From positions 1 through 64,000 of the forward strand of contig JAKOGH010000971.1 of NCBI GenBank assembly GCA_024811115.1: 64,000 bases of DNA, read 5' to 3'. This document shows positions 46,934-58,023 of the stretch, in pieces; the first letter of the stretch is position 1; each line of letters begins with the position of its first letter. The translations under genes and the position numbers were made by a program. Below the pieces are notes generated by a model that worked only from the letters and a program-made list of their open reading frames with translations, was not told the DNA's origin and searched no databases. This stretch comes from Terana coerulea. Taxonomy: Eukaryota; Basidiomycota; Agaricomycetes; Polyporales; Phanerochaetaceae.

Positions 46934-47336
46934 GCCTTAGGCCTTGGCAGTGGTATCGCGCACTTCGACGCACTTTCTGCGGAAAGATTGGTGATATAAG
47001 ACGGGTAGCAGCCAACGGATGAGTTGTTTTGAGTCAGCGCGGCGAGCGAAACCTTGGTTGCGGCGCTTCGGCGTTGTGGCGTCGGCCTTACCCATGTGGA
47101 TTACACGTGGTGACGGATCAACGACACGCTCAAACCGCAGTCAGCCATCTGAGTCCGACAACGTTACACTGACACCACACATTGGCACAGCATTCTCACT
47201 TGCGGTATGCACTATTCGCAGGCAAAGCCCATATTTCTTCTCACATTGCTCGTTGTTGCACAGCGGCAGCTAGATTCGCCCTAGCCAACTCTTATCAGAC
47301 CACACCAGCACTGTCTGAACCGCCGGTGCATCGCTC
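46934..47336. promoter_or_regulatory. Divergent spacer between F-box/LRR genes G and H
   Basis: About 400 bp separates two related, divergently transcribed F-box/LRR genes. A 61-codon frame at 46811-46999 is an antisense shadow. No sites could be defined. Confidence 0.35.
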
Positions 47337-48920
47337 ATGAATCCGTGCGTTCAAATCGACGAAATCCTTCAGAGAATACTCGAGCATGTAGACGACCGCG
47401 TATCTCTGGCTCATCTGTCACAAACTTGTCAGGCTCTCCAACAGGCTACCATGCCTAGGTTATGGGAAAATCTGCCGGGACCACGACCGCTACTAGACCT
47501 CCTACTACCGGAGGCTGTTATATCAAAATCAAGCCCATCTCCGTCTGAGCTTGTACGTGTGAACCTCTCAAGAAGAGCTGTATTGATTTTTTGTTCTTTC
47601 TTACTACAGCGGATGGATCGAGGCGACTGTCTCCACGCTTGTGCTCGCTTTGAGGAGCGCGCAGGTTGTGTCAAAACGTTGACACTCCCACCCCGGGGAT
47701 CTCCTCATTTTGTTCGATGCGGCTTACTGGTGGACGTATTCTCAGGCCCTCACTATCCCGTCACGAAGCCCTTTCCGAATCTACGTACCATCATCGTTTA
47801 TGCGATGGACGAGGACATCTACCGTTTTCTGATCCAACCGGCCCTCCTTGCCGTCAGATTCCCGACCACCATGCCCCTAGCAGCACAATTTTTGCGTCAA
47901 CTTCGGGATGTGTCGCCTCCGTTACAGGAGTTCAACGCTGAATCCCTCCCGTTCTCGGATCCAAGGGGGTTTGCTCAAACGGTCCTTCAACTCCGCTGTT
48001 TAACAACGCTTAGACTTTCCCATGCATATCTACCCGGGAAGGACGTAGTTTGCCATATTGCATCTCTTCCCTCCCTGCTCAGCGTAAAATTCAGTCTCAG
48101 CCCTGATCTGAATTACGAGACCCTCTCAAATCAGCAACCATGGTTTCCGAAGCTCCAGACCTTGTGTTTGTCATATCCTGGTTCCACTGCTGCTACAATC
48201 TCTGCATTTCTCGATCCGATCGTATCACAATCTCTAAGCTCTCTCGATATCAGCACATCAACAACGATTGACAATCTCTTGACACTCCTGCCATCCGTTG
48301 GGCGCTATCACCTCACTTTGAAAAGCTGCGGTTTGCACGTACCAGGAAGTCGGAGCGATATTACAGGAATAGTGGGAAATAAAGGCTGGGAATCAGTTAT
48401 TCGAGTACGTGCCATGGCCAGCCTTCGCCTAGGGAACATGGTTATGAGCCTCCGATGCCATGATGTTCAAACTCTGGCGGGTGCCTGGCCAAACCTCCGC
48501 TTACTTCATCTAGGCGAGAACCAGCATGGATCCACCAGCTTCTCCCTCAGTGATCTCGTATACCTTGCACGATCCTGCCCTGAACTCGAAGAGCTGGGCA
48601 TTAAGCTGCTCAATCCTGCTCCCGAGGACCTTGCGCGACTGATCAGAGAAGGTGTTCCCCGGTGCAAGAACCTTGCTCGTATGTACCTGGGAACGTCGCG
48701 CATTACGTCGGTGATGGAAGTGGCAGAGTTTCTGGCGAGGTTGTTTCCGAGGGCGCGGATGCCTATATCTATATGGACCCCATGGCGGACGGAGCGATGG
48801 TTCCAGGCACTCCAGCGTATTTCGGAGATTAAGCAGGGTATTTTGAATGCTGATCTACAGGACGAGTATCTCGAGCAGTCTGTGAAACTCCGCGTGCTAG
48901 ATACACGCGATGGGCGGTAG
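47337..48920 (+). CDS. F-box/LRR protein H, intact
   Basis: ATG 47337. Reads VQIDEILQRILEHVDDRVSL (part), LSQTCQALQQATMPRLWENL: the F-box. An in-frame intron is at 47553-47609 (GTACGT...CTACAG), leaving about 508 residues. Leucine-rich strands run through the rest: LRCLTTLRLSHAYLPG, FPKLQTLCLSYPG, LSSLDISTSTTI, WPNLRLLHLGENQ, CPELEELGIKLLNP and CKNLARMYLGT. It has no frame break, unlike its neighbours. Role: probably an SCF substrate receptor with an LRR recognition surface; target unknown. Confidence 0.85.
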   Translation: MNPCVQIDEILQRILEHVDDRVSLAHLSQTCQALQQATMPRLWENLPGPRPLLDLLLPEAVISKSSPSPSELVRVNLSRRAVLIFCSFLLQRMDRGDCLHACARFEERAGCVKTLTLPPRGSPHFVRCGLLVDVFSGPHYPVTKPFPNLRTIIVYAMDEDIYRFLIQPALLAVRFPTTMPLAAQFLRQLRDVSPPLQEFNAESLPFSDPRGFAQTVLQLRCLTTLRLSHAYLPGKDVVCHIASLPSLLSVKFSLSPDLNYETLSNQQPWFPKLQTLCLSYPGSTAATISAFLDPIVSQSLSSLDISTSTTIDNLLTLLPSVGRYHLTLKSCGLHVPGSRSDITGIVGNKGWESVIRVRAMASLRLGNMVMSLRCHDVQTLAGAWPNLRLLHLGENQHGSTSFSLSDLVYLARSCPELEELGIKLLNPAPEDLARLIREGVPRCKNLARMYLGTSRITSVMEVAEFLARLFPRARMPISIWTPWRTERWFQALQRISEIKQGILNADLQDEYLEQSVKLRVLDTRDGR

Positions 48921-48999
48921 GATAGCGCAAGTCGTTGCTCTACTCAGTATACACGTCGTTTTTCATAGAATTCCTCTCTGGAAGCTTAATGTATAAAGT

Positions 49000-49900
49000 A
49001 CGGCATGAATCCCCTGTGGTATTGTTGCAACTTAGTCTTGCGCGAGAGCATGTAGTCGTGGACGCACCGTCATAACACAAGCCCGTCTTCCCAGTTCTCA
49101 TCCTTATCAGCGCTGTCATAGTGTCACAAAGTGGACAATGTCCAAACTTGTGAGGTGATGAAGATTCAGGATAGAAGCGATGAGCGTGGCCTCGTCCGTC
49201 ATTCGGGCGATGATGAATTTTTGGAGGGTGGAAACGCGCGTCGTGACAGTACACAGGAATTCATCCCGCTCCATACCAGCGACAGCGTGCAGACCGGCAT
49301 TTATGAGTGGAGTTCGGACAAGGAGCGAGTAGTATCCCGTTAGGTGCCTGCACGAAACCAACTGCTGCAGATTCGGGAAAACTTGTCGGTCACTAAAGTG
49401 AGCCTGCAGCGCTTTCCAGCAGTTGCGGCTAACGCTGAGCTCTATGAGCGGAAGGTCCAGTGTACGATGGTCCGATGGACGAGGGCACGCGATGCGCGTG
49501 ATGCTCTATTCGAGACCATTCTTCGTCGTGCACATCACGTTCCATTGTCTACGAGTGATGGAGGTTAGTGACATGAGAAGCAGCATTTTTTCCAGAAAAA
49601 TGAGTACCAGCATTTCTTTTCCCTCGCTTGGATCCTCTCTATGGCCAGCGCATCTTCAGGTAGAAAAAGAACGATAGGCTGGGCCCTTCTGATGCCGTCC
49701 ATCACTTGTTTACTGCAGGCTCGTAGAAGCTCCGACAGGTTGCCGCCATACCAGCAAGCCTTGTACCCACTTCAGCCTGCTCGGCGATCCTTTCGGTCCA
49801 CAATTTCATGGACATGGAAGAAGGGGTGCATCTTGCCTAGCCGTCAGTCACTGACGCCTTTGAAAGAGAAAGAGAAGTAGCTCAGGACTTACTGGGTCTG
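49000..49900 (-). pseudogene. F-box/LRR remnant I
   Basis: On the minus strand, CRSFYEPAVNK followed by TGA and then WTASEGP corresponds to the F-box end seen in G and H (CRILYEP...NRLW), with a stop where Leu is expected. Further downstream are MERDVHDEEWSRIEHHAHR, PLIELSVSRNCWKALQAHF (in another frame), VFPNLQQLVSCRHL and LHHLTSLDIVHF, the LRR part, ending near 49116. Several stops and frame changes separate these pieces. A third, decayed member of the G/H family; the start was not found. Confidence 0.55.
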
Positions 49901-50915
49901 CACGAACCAGCGTTGTAGCACGAAGAATGGGGCATTCGCCGCAAGATGAAGACACTGATCAATGCCCTATGTAAGTTCGGCGAACAGCGAACGCCACAAA
50001 TCCCTCAATTGCCTCTTCCGATGGCGAGAGAGAAGCGTGCGCGCGCAATCATTAGTTCGTAGGATATTCCTGGCATCGCACACAAGTTACGAAGGCCAGT
50101 TCTTTGGATGTGGTACAGAAGGTGGATTCGATCTGCAGGCTAAGGGCCACACAGGCTGCCGGTATGTCGCTGCTGAGAGTTCGGGAAGGCCGCGGCGCAT
50201 GTGTGATAAGTCATAAGTATTGAGAATCTGAAATTGACTGTGAAGTGTGCTCAGCCCCTCATTCACCTGAGATTGAAAATCTACGGTGAGTAATACGCCA
50301 TGAATATAATCGTTTAATGCTCTTGGACTCACCTGGAATGGGAGGCGTCGAGACGAGTCAGGTCACATAACAAACTCAGTAGCACTGGCAGCAACTGAAT
50401 TCTCCTCCAATTCGTCATCTGCTGCAAGTGCGAGCACACACTCAAGTGCCAAGTAACGTAGCGAGGTCCATTGTTATTGAAGGTATGAGAATCCTGGTGG
50501 CTGTACCGAATTTTTGGAAGGATGAGTGGAGGCAAGTGGGGTGTCGGACAGCAGCTGTCGCGCGCTTCCGGAATCAGTGTACTCATTAAGATAAGATGAG
50601 CTTCGTATCTGATCGGTTATTGTAAACGCCCAGAGGTCGACAAATCACAGCGCCGCGGCACAGCATTAGACGCGCCGGTTGCCGAACCGTCTTCTCTCTC
50701 TTTGTCTTGATGCTGTCATACCGACAGATATCGCTATGCCTGTGACATCGAACGCAAAGGCCACAATTGGCTTCGGCAACGCTTCAGAGTATTAATTGTT
50801 CTCGTGCAACCCGAAAGCGTCAAAATAGCATGTCTGAAATCTATAAAAGCTGGACGGTCTCATGCTTTGGAACCTCAGACTCACAATCTCCTGGAGCTTG
50901 AGGTACGTTTCCACC
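49901..50915. other. Intergenic, possible decayed sequence
   Basis: Upstream of remnant I and of gene J. Short frames show no clear motif. Confidence 0.35.
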
Positions 50916-52472
50916 ATGGCTACCCATTTCTTCAACAGGTTGCCGCAGGAGCTATGGAATATGGTCGCGGAAGAAATACCGACCAAGACACGGAAGGAGG
51001 ATCTACTCGCTCTCTCCCTGGTCTGTTGTGCGACCCGTGCGCCGTGCCTTCCTAGGATCTTCAGAGACCTCCGGCTACACGTCGGCCCCTACTCCCAGAC
51101 GGAGGCCTCCATGGAGGACTTTCTCACGTTTCTGTCGAGTCAGCCGCGCGTATGTCGGTGGATCCAGACGTTGATGGTCCGTAGCGACTTCACGGAGCTG
51201 TATGAGGGCGATGGCGACCTGCACGAGTTCAAGCCGGAGCCTATGACGGAGCCCGACATCTTTTTGGCAGTCGTATACTCTCTTCCCAGCCTTCAGAAAC
51301 TGCACTTGGATAATATTGCTATCGGAGACCCGGAAGCCGTAGAGGAAGCTGTTAACCGCAGCAGTTACGGACGCATCTCTATCCCGCATTTGCGCATCGA
51401 CATCCCCGGCGGGCTTGACGGAAGCTTGCCTATCCTCTTTTCCGCGGCCTGTTGACGGCCTTTGATTCAGTCGTAGAGCTGCAGCTCAAGCGTATGAGAG
51501 GGCTGCACTTGGAGGACGAGTCGGATATCATTCCGTTCCCACTACACTTCCGGCTCCAATCCTTTCTCACAAACAGCGACGGGCCCGTCACATACTTCTT
51601 GAATGGACTCAGCCAACTGCCTAGCATCCAGTCCTTGACACATTTGGACATCGAGGATGATACCTACCTGCCTGACATGACCGCGCTTGGTACTATTTTG
51701 GACCTTGTCGCTCCCAACCTAGTGCACATCGGGCTTGGCCTCGAATGCATGCCGTCTCTACGTGAGTTTCATGCCATCTATCTTTTATTGGACTTATTCA
51801 ATGCGAAATCTCTGCCTCATTGCGCCTATATACGCAGTTGAAGAAGGATCGCTTATACCCAGCTTCGAGGACTACCTCTTCGGAGTTTGCACGAATCTGC
51901 GTAGCATGTGCTGGCAGGTCTTTTTCACTCGCGCAGTGAATTTGACGAAGACTCCATCTGGACCCACAGCTACTGGCTATCATCCTCTTCTGTTCTCCGC
52001 CACATGCACCATAATATAGGCACTGACTCGAACATGGAGCTCAACGCTGACAGCTCCGACGGCGATTGGTACTTCAACCCGCGACAACTCACGTCGTTCA
52101 CAATTAGAATAGACGCCTGCTGCGATGATTCCCAATGCATGTGCACGGAAGAGGAACTTGATGCGCAGTTCCGGATGCACAGGACACTGTTCGACGAGCT
52201 CGAGCAGTACCTTTTACCCTTCTGCGAGTTCCCCGACTTCAAGTGCGTATACATCGAGCTTGCGGACAACTCGAACATCAGCGAGCCGGAGTGGTTTACG
52301 GAGAGCTACCTGGCGCAGGTGTTCCCACAGATGGAAAAGAAGGGCAAGGTGCGCGTCGTCCCTTACGGTGAGTAATTTCTTTCACCCACGATGAGCATGT
52401 TGCTGACAACGGTTGATGTTGGTAGTGTATGCAAACATGCATGAAAGATCTCGTATTTACTACCCCGCATGA
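50916..52472 (+). CDS. F-box protein J
   Basis: ATG 50916: FFNRLPQELWNMVAEEIP then LLALSLVCCATRAPCLPRIFRDL, an F-box. Continues FLTFLSSQPRVCRWIQTL, LPSLQKLHLDNIAI and, after a frame change near 51452, VVELQLKRMRGLHLED and LTHLDIEDDTYLPD. An intron begins GTGAGT at 51760 and ends CAG near 51838. A second frame change near 51935 leads to SREFDEDSIWTHSYW, FTIRIDACCDDSQC and FPDFKCVYIELADN. A last intron (GTGAGT near 52367 to GTAG near 52424) gives the ending VYANMHERSRIYYPA with the stop at 52470-52472. The 3' third is duplicated at 61.57-62.1 kb. Confidence 0.65.
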
Positions 52473-52807
52473 CCATGCAGAGACAATCTCATACCCATCT
52501 TCTCTCAACGCCGACTTCCTGCTTAGTGCGTCTTGCTCGATGATATACCGCTTATACCACGTCCAATATCCTCTCCCATACACTCGCGTGCATTGCTTGA
52601 CTAGCATGGTTATATCCATATAACAACTGAAGCTATGTAGTCCGTTAAAGTAGCCTAAAGAAACGATTGTATATATTCTGCAGTCCATGTTTGTGCTGCC
52701 GCTACCCCTAAATGTTGGGATTAACGACGGCCAGTCTCAACAAGCTGTCGCCAGCATTTCAGAGCACGTGCGATAGCCCGGCAACCCTCTGCGAACTGTA
52801 CCGGTAA
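52473..52807. other. Spacer between gene J and the secreted protein
   Basis: No gene. The same spacer occurs, diverged, in the duplicate at about 62110-62501. Confidence 0.5.
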
Positions 52808-54187
52808 CTAGGCACTGAAGGTTGAAGTTACCACCGAACCAGAGCTGGAGACGGTCCCACTCCCAGCGACGAAGGTGGCGACGGTGGTAGGGGCGCTGGA
52901 CTCGATGACTGAGGATACGGCCGTCGGCTCAACACTACTGATGAAGATCGATGACACGCCAGTCGGTTCGACGCTGCTGAAGACGGACGACACGCCGGTC
53001 GGTTCGACGCTGCTGAAGAAGACCGAGGAAACGGCCGTCGGCTCGACGCTGCTGAAGAAAACAGAGGACACGCCGGTCGGGCTCAACGCTGCTGAAGAAA
53101 ACAGAGGACACGCCGGTGGGCTCAACGCTGCTGAAAAGACGGACGACACGCCGGTCGGCTCGACGCTGCTGAAAGACGGACGACACGCCGGTCGGCTCGA
53201 CGCTGCTGAAGAAGACCGACGACACGCCGGTCGGCTCAACGCTGCTGAAGAAGACGGAGGTCACGTCGGTCGGTTCGCTGAACACGGAAGTGACCACGCC
53301 CCGCTGGACGAGCCGAAGGTGACGGTCTGAACGCTGGAGGTGTCCGAATCGCCGACGGACGTGAACACGGACGTCGGGGTCCCACCAATGGACGTGAAGA
53401 TCGAGGTGGGGGTCCCGCCGACGGACGTGAAGATCGAGGTCGGCTCGGCAGAGACAGTGACGACTTTCGTTACGGTGACAACAGCGGCGCAGGGCGGCAG
53501 CACGGTGTGGACCACCGGAGTGGCTGCGCTGGGGAACGCGAAAGGTGGATCGAATGTGATGGTCTGGGGTGCACCGGTCGGCTCTACGGCTACGCTCGTG
53601 AAGACCGAGGATACACCCGTAGACTCGGTGTTGCCTACACTGGTGAAGACCGAGGATACGCCAGTGGGCTCGCTAGCAGCGGTCGTAACGGCGCTGGGGA
53701 AGGCGGAAGAGGGGTCAAAGGTGATCGTCTGCGGCACACCCGTGGAATCGGCGCCTACGCTTGTGAAGACCGAGCTCACAGCGCCGGGGCTGCTGTCGAT
53801 GGTGGTGAAGACCGATGTCACAGCACCAGGGCTGCTGTCGATGGTGGTGAAGATCGAGCTCACAGCGCCAGGGCTGCTGTCAATGGTAGTGAGGACCGAG
53901 CTCACAGGACCAGGGCTGCTGTCGATGGTGGTAGGGTTCACGAAGGACGAGGAGACGTTGTCCGTGGAGGCGACGACGCTAGTGGTGACGTTTCCAATGT
54001 AGGTGGTGCTGCTCGTTATCTCAGCAGGGCTGGACGAGAAGGTTTCCTGAGTACATCATGAGCATCTGCGAGCTTCAAGACCTTCATAACGGAGGGACAA
54101 ACGTACTGTGACGATAGGACTTGCAGATACACCGGGAAGACCATAAAGAGATAGAGCCGCGCAAAGAAAGGTGACGGAGAGCTGCAT
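52808..54187 (-). CDS. Secreted Ser/Thr-rich tandem-repeat protein K
   Basis: ATG at 54185-54187 gives a signal peptide (MQLSVTFLCAALSLYGL, predicted cleavage after VSA). A GTACGT intron near 54107 ends in an AG near 54049 and joins to ETFSSSPAEI. The mature protein is almost entirely repeats: TTIDSSPGAVSSV units (about 54000-53780), EPTGVSSVFTSV units, SVGGTPTSIFTSI units and, near the C-terminus, about eight 13-residue units SSVEPTGVSSVFF (about 52930-53260). It ends SSSGSVVTSTFSA. Relative to its duplicate L it carries two extra C bases near 53296-53299 and further indels inside the VNTR, so the downstream frame is uncertain. Likely a wall or surface protein; no GPI signal was seen. Confidence 0.6.
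52930..53270. repeat. 39-bp coding minisatellite
   Basis: About eight units near 39 bp with core cggtcggctcgacgctgctg encode, on the minus strand, SVEPTGVSSVFFS. Units at 53071 and 53113 vary by one base, shifting the frame. The duplicate at 62.58-62.66 kb has only two or three units. Confidence 0.75.
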
Positions 54188-55378
54188 TGCGAATTTAAAT
54201 GACAGGAGTAAAGATAATGGACCTTTGAAGATGAACGTAGAATAAGAATGCGGTAGTGGAGAGTTGAAGCTGGGCGCACTCACTTTTATACTCGGCTTTG
54301 CACAGGTTTAGGACTCGCTCTCAAAGAATGTCTTGGCAAAGCTGAAGGATTCGCCCAACGGTCATCGCAATCCGTGCCGGTTTGCGGTCCAGGAGCGTGC
54401 TTCCTTCATACAGTTGGCGCTCCGAGTCGCTGTGGTTACCTGGAGGGGCGAGGTGACGGCGTCGTGACGGCGTATGTGTGTACTGAACTGTATATACCAC
54501 CTGATGACGGACGTCCTAGCCCGCAAGTTCCACGGTGTTGATATACTCGGCAATTGTAAACGCAATACATCCTTTTGAGTGCCTGCCAAGCTGTGTAGGA
54601 AACGTCTGAGTCGATAGTAACCATCAGCTTCTGGCGGCGCCTCTTCTAAGACATTATGTTAAGAAACTCACGCATCTAGCTTCGCACGTCCGCCCACAAG
54701 GACAGCACACAGTCTCAATGATTCGGCGTTGAGGTATTTCCTCCGCCGCAGAATCTAGCATACGGACCGTTTCAATGAGTCTTCAACAGTCTCGGGCCGT
54801 AGAGGAAAGCCGATTCGAAACGTACTTTCGAGGGAGGGTCGTGCATTCTGCATAGCAATCTGGAGTTTTCCATAAGCGTAAGCCGGCACAGGCTGTGGTG
54901 AGGCTCAACCTGGTTACATTGGCATACTGCCTCCGAGGTTGTTGGTAGCCGAAGGCGTTTTCCTCGCCGGCACATGAACTGTTTGAGTTATAGTCTCCTC
55001 ATATAATACACAACTCTATGTATCGTATTTTGAGTCAGTTTCAGGGTGCCAATACAGACGCATCCCCAGCCAATCAGACGTACCAGTTTCCGCTCAGGTA
55101 CTGGTTGCCAGCCCTCCGCTTGAGCTAATGCGCACCACTCGACCTTTTCAAGGGAGTCGTCGTTTTATAGCATGCCAGTCGCAGAGATAACACAAGTTTG
55201 AGGTTCGGCGGGTGCGAAACACAAGTGCGCTGTCACATGGAGGCAGATTCCGTTGCCGTGGTGGCGGTGGGAGCCAACCACCTCCTTCGCCCAAATTGGC
55301 AACCTGAAGCTTCGACGCTCACGGCGTTTGCCGATCACGACTCGTCCCGGGCCTGGGCTTTCAACCACGCTTGACTCC
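54188..55378. other. Upstream flank of the secreted gene, partly duplicated
   Basis: The part to about 54880 is repeated at 63306-64000. On the minus strand both copies carry open pieces including AVLVGGRAKLDA and VTIDSDVSY, but frames are broken and no family is recognised. The part from 54880 to 55378 shows nothing. Confidence 0.35.
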
Positions 55379-55386
55379 CTCTGGCT

Positions 55387-55719
55387 CAGCGTTGTGCGAG
55401 TCAGTGACTAGTCAGTGACTAGTCAGATAGTCACAGTTTTCTGACTGAGACGCGTTGACTGTGACTTTGACTGGAGGTTCTCCGGGTCCTGGCGCGGAGA
55501 TTTCCGTCAGCCAATCACAATTCTCAGTCAGACGCAGGACTACGAATACCCCTGCGTGAGAACTTTGTCAGCGTCTCCGCAGAGTTTGCATTTCAGCCGT
55601 GCCGGGTTACCATTTTGGGCAACCAGTCATTGACTGAAATCAAGTCAGTGATGGGTCACTGACTAGACGCATAGTCAATGACTTGACTCTCTGACCGAGT
55701 CATTGACTGGCCAACGCTG
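55387..55719. mobile_element. hAT-like miniature element with perfect 8-bp target duplication
   Basis: Terminal inverted repeats CAGCGTTG (55387-55394) and CAACGCTG (55712-55719) extend inward with gaps as GTCAGTGACT-like motifs. The duplication CTCTGGCT occurs at 55379-55386 and again at 55720-55727. Subterminal regions are crowded with TGACTAGTCA/GTCAATGAC motifs on both sides, as expected for hAT transposase subterminal binding sites. 333 bp, no coding capacity. Confidence 0.85.
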
Positions 55720-55727
55720 CTCTGGCT

Positions 55728-56121
55728 CACGCTTTGTTCCAGGGATTGTAGATGGTGCGGCAAACTCGCAAATGGAATGCACGGCATGCTAAGCAAAGCA
55801 ACGATATCCTTGTATGTCACTCTGTTAATTTCACGGTATTACGTGAGTAGTGGCAGCAATTCAAGAAAAGGCTAAACGGTAAGGAAAACCAGTAAAACTA
55901 CCAGTCGAAGCTGGTCATGAAAGGAAGGGCTACAAGATGGCGTGGGATAGGTTGTCGCGTGATAGAATAATAGTGCGCGCCTATGTTACAAACAACATGG
56001 TTCAGGAATCTTGTGATTGCGCTCACAGACAAGAACTACCAGCTTCTCGCTGAGATACGGCATCAATTACAACAAGCTGGCTGGAATATAGTGAAACAAA
56101 TCCATCGCACCCCGAATTCAC
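55728..56121. other. Intergenic
   Basis: 3' flank of the zinc-cluster gene; no gene or repeat seen. Confidence 0.4.
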
Positions 56122-58023
56122 TCATTTCTTCGCGGCCGACGCCGCTGACCCGTCCGTCAAGCTTGTCAGCATCGCCTCCATCCGCTGGTTCGCCGTCTCG
56201 AGCTCCGTGACGCGCCCGAGGACGGCCGCCATCCGCATCTCGTTCGTCTTCGCGAGGTCGACGAGTAGCGCGATCTTCGATAGCAGCCACGTCTCGCCCT
56301 GCGCGGCCGCAAGGCGCTCATCGAAGTTCGACAGCGGCGCCCGTGCGCCGCGGCGTCGTCCTCTGCAGACGGCGGTCAGACGCGTGCGACCGCGGGATGA
56401 AGGAGAAGGGACGTACCCTCGCTCGATGGAGACCCGGGCCGCGCCGCCCTTGACGGGCCTGCTGCTCCTAAGACGCATGTTCCGCGTGGAGCCGTCTGCA
56501 GATCCTGACCCAGGCGCGTCCGGGGCCTTGCGTTTCAGCCGACGCGCCGGGCGTGACGACGACCTCTGCGACGAGCCGGTTTGGCGGCTTCGCCTTGGTG
56601 CTCATGAGCGTCGACGCCGACGCGCTCGCGGACGGCGCAAGCTGGAGCACGCCCTGCGCATTTGTGGCCGCTGCCGCGCCGTTGGTTTGCGCGGCACCGT
56701 CATGTACGGGCCAGACGCAGCGCGTCTGGTTCATGCGGCACTCGAGGCAGCGCTTGAGCTTCGTGTCCTTGTTCGAGAGGCACTTGCGCCCGTGCTGGGC
56801 GCAGCCCGTGCACGCCGCGGGCCCTTCCTGCAGCACGGTTTCAGCCTGTGAGACGCCATGGGAGGAAGGAGGGGGACGTTACGTTGTGTCTCGTGTAGTC
56901 CTCCGGCTTGAGGTACTCCAGCGCCGGCTTCCGCTTCGCGCGCGCCGACGCGCTGTCGCCGGCCGCGCCGCCGTTCTCCTTCTCCTGCTCCAGCTGGCTC
57001 GGGCCGTCCGCGCTCGGCTCCCTGGACGCTGACTCGTCCTCTGCGGTCTGCGGCACACCGTCCTCGTCCACGTATTCGCTCGTCTTGACGGCCTTCTTCT
57101 TCGGACGAGGGGCCTTTACCGGCGGTGCGAGGATGCCCTGGCGCGGTGCCGACGGCGCACGCCCGGCGGGGCAGCATAGTGGTATTGGATGAAGCGTGAG
57201 CCATTCGGCTGGGGGTTGTACGCTGGTGGCACATAGGGTGTGGTTGTCGAAGCTAGCGGCACTGTGGAGTACGTGGAAGGATTTATAGCTGCAGCAATGG
57301 AGGGTTGAGATGTTGACTGGGGTACTGGCGGTGCGGGATAATTGGCAGGTAATGAAGCGGTACCGTTTGCAAGGGGATTCGCCTGCGGAGGTGCGGGTGC
57401 GCTTGGTTCGCCGGATTGCGCAGGTGCTTCGGGGTTATGATGTCGACCATCCTCGGTTGGTGGTGGGTGAGAAGCGGTCTGAGGTGCTTCGTGAGTACCT
57501 GACGGGCCTGCAATTTGTGTCGGAGGATGCTCTGCAGGGGGCTCGATTAAAAATGAGAAGGGAACCAGAAGGCACCCAAAGCGCACCAAGTAACGGATCC
57601 CACCACCTGTTCCCTTGAATTGTATCCACCCGATTCGTCATGTACTCATTGTACTCGAAAGGAAAGGCATGTATGTCGACGCTAGGTGAGCTGCTGACCT
57701 CGTAGAGGCGGGTGTAGTGGGTCAGCATGGGGACGACCGCGGTGGGTATAGGCACGGGCCCAAACATCTTGCACGTCGACAGGTGGTCGAACAGCGCGGC
57801 CTGCAGCCTCTCAGCGTGGTGGAAAATCATGCAGAAAACACAGTGCACGCACCATTTCCCAGTGCAGGCCGCGCGAGGCCTCCGTCTGCGAGTCGGCATC
57901 CTTCTTGAACTTGTCGCGCAGGGAGACGATGGTGTACACGCGCAGGCACGCGTTCGCGAAGGCGTACGAGTGGAACTCGCTGGGGTTGGTGGGCAGGGCC
58001 GTGCCGCCGGGAGGGGCTGCCAT
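56122..58023 (-). CDS. Zn2Cys6-like nuclear regulator with conserved N-terminal domain
   Basis: ATG 58021-58023 (MAAPPGGTALP). The exons are 58023-57853, 57809-56883, 56845-56417 and 56362-56122. The N-terminal ~130 residues look conserved (FHSYAFANACLRVYTIV, LFDHLSTCKMFGPVPIP, THYTRLYEV, FPFEYNEYMTNRVDTIQ). A Pro/Ala-rich stretch and a basic nuclear-type segment (APRPKKKAVK) follow, then cysteines spaced CX2CX6CX10CX2CX6C beginning CTGCAQHGRKC and ending CLECRMNQTRC, an exact fungal zinc-cluster spacing. The C-terminus is a predicted coiled coil (VLGRVTELETANQRME). Frame corrections are needed at 57537-57541 (G run), about 57162-57170 and about 56541-56552. Likely DNA-binding, but the zinc cluster is central rather than N-terminal. 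Confidence 0.7.

Larger units (their letters stand above)
51938..54880. repeat. Direct segmental duplication, copy 1
   Basis: Aligns by eye with 61573-64000: 3' part of F-box gene J, the spacer, the secreted repeat gene, and about 0.7 kb beyond it. Copy 1 is the better preserved for the signal peptide and for gene J. Confidence 0.8.

Noticed and set aside
52875..53998. Long plus-strand frames opposite the secreted repeat gene
   Set aside because: Repeat-driven antisense frames; the minus strand has the signal peptide and introns.
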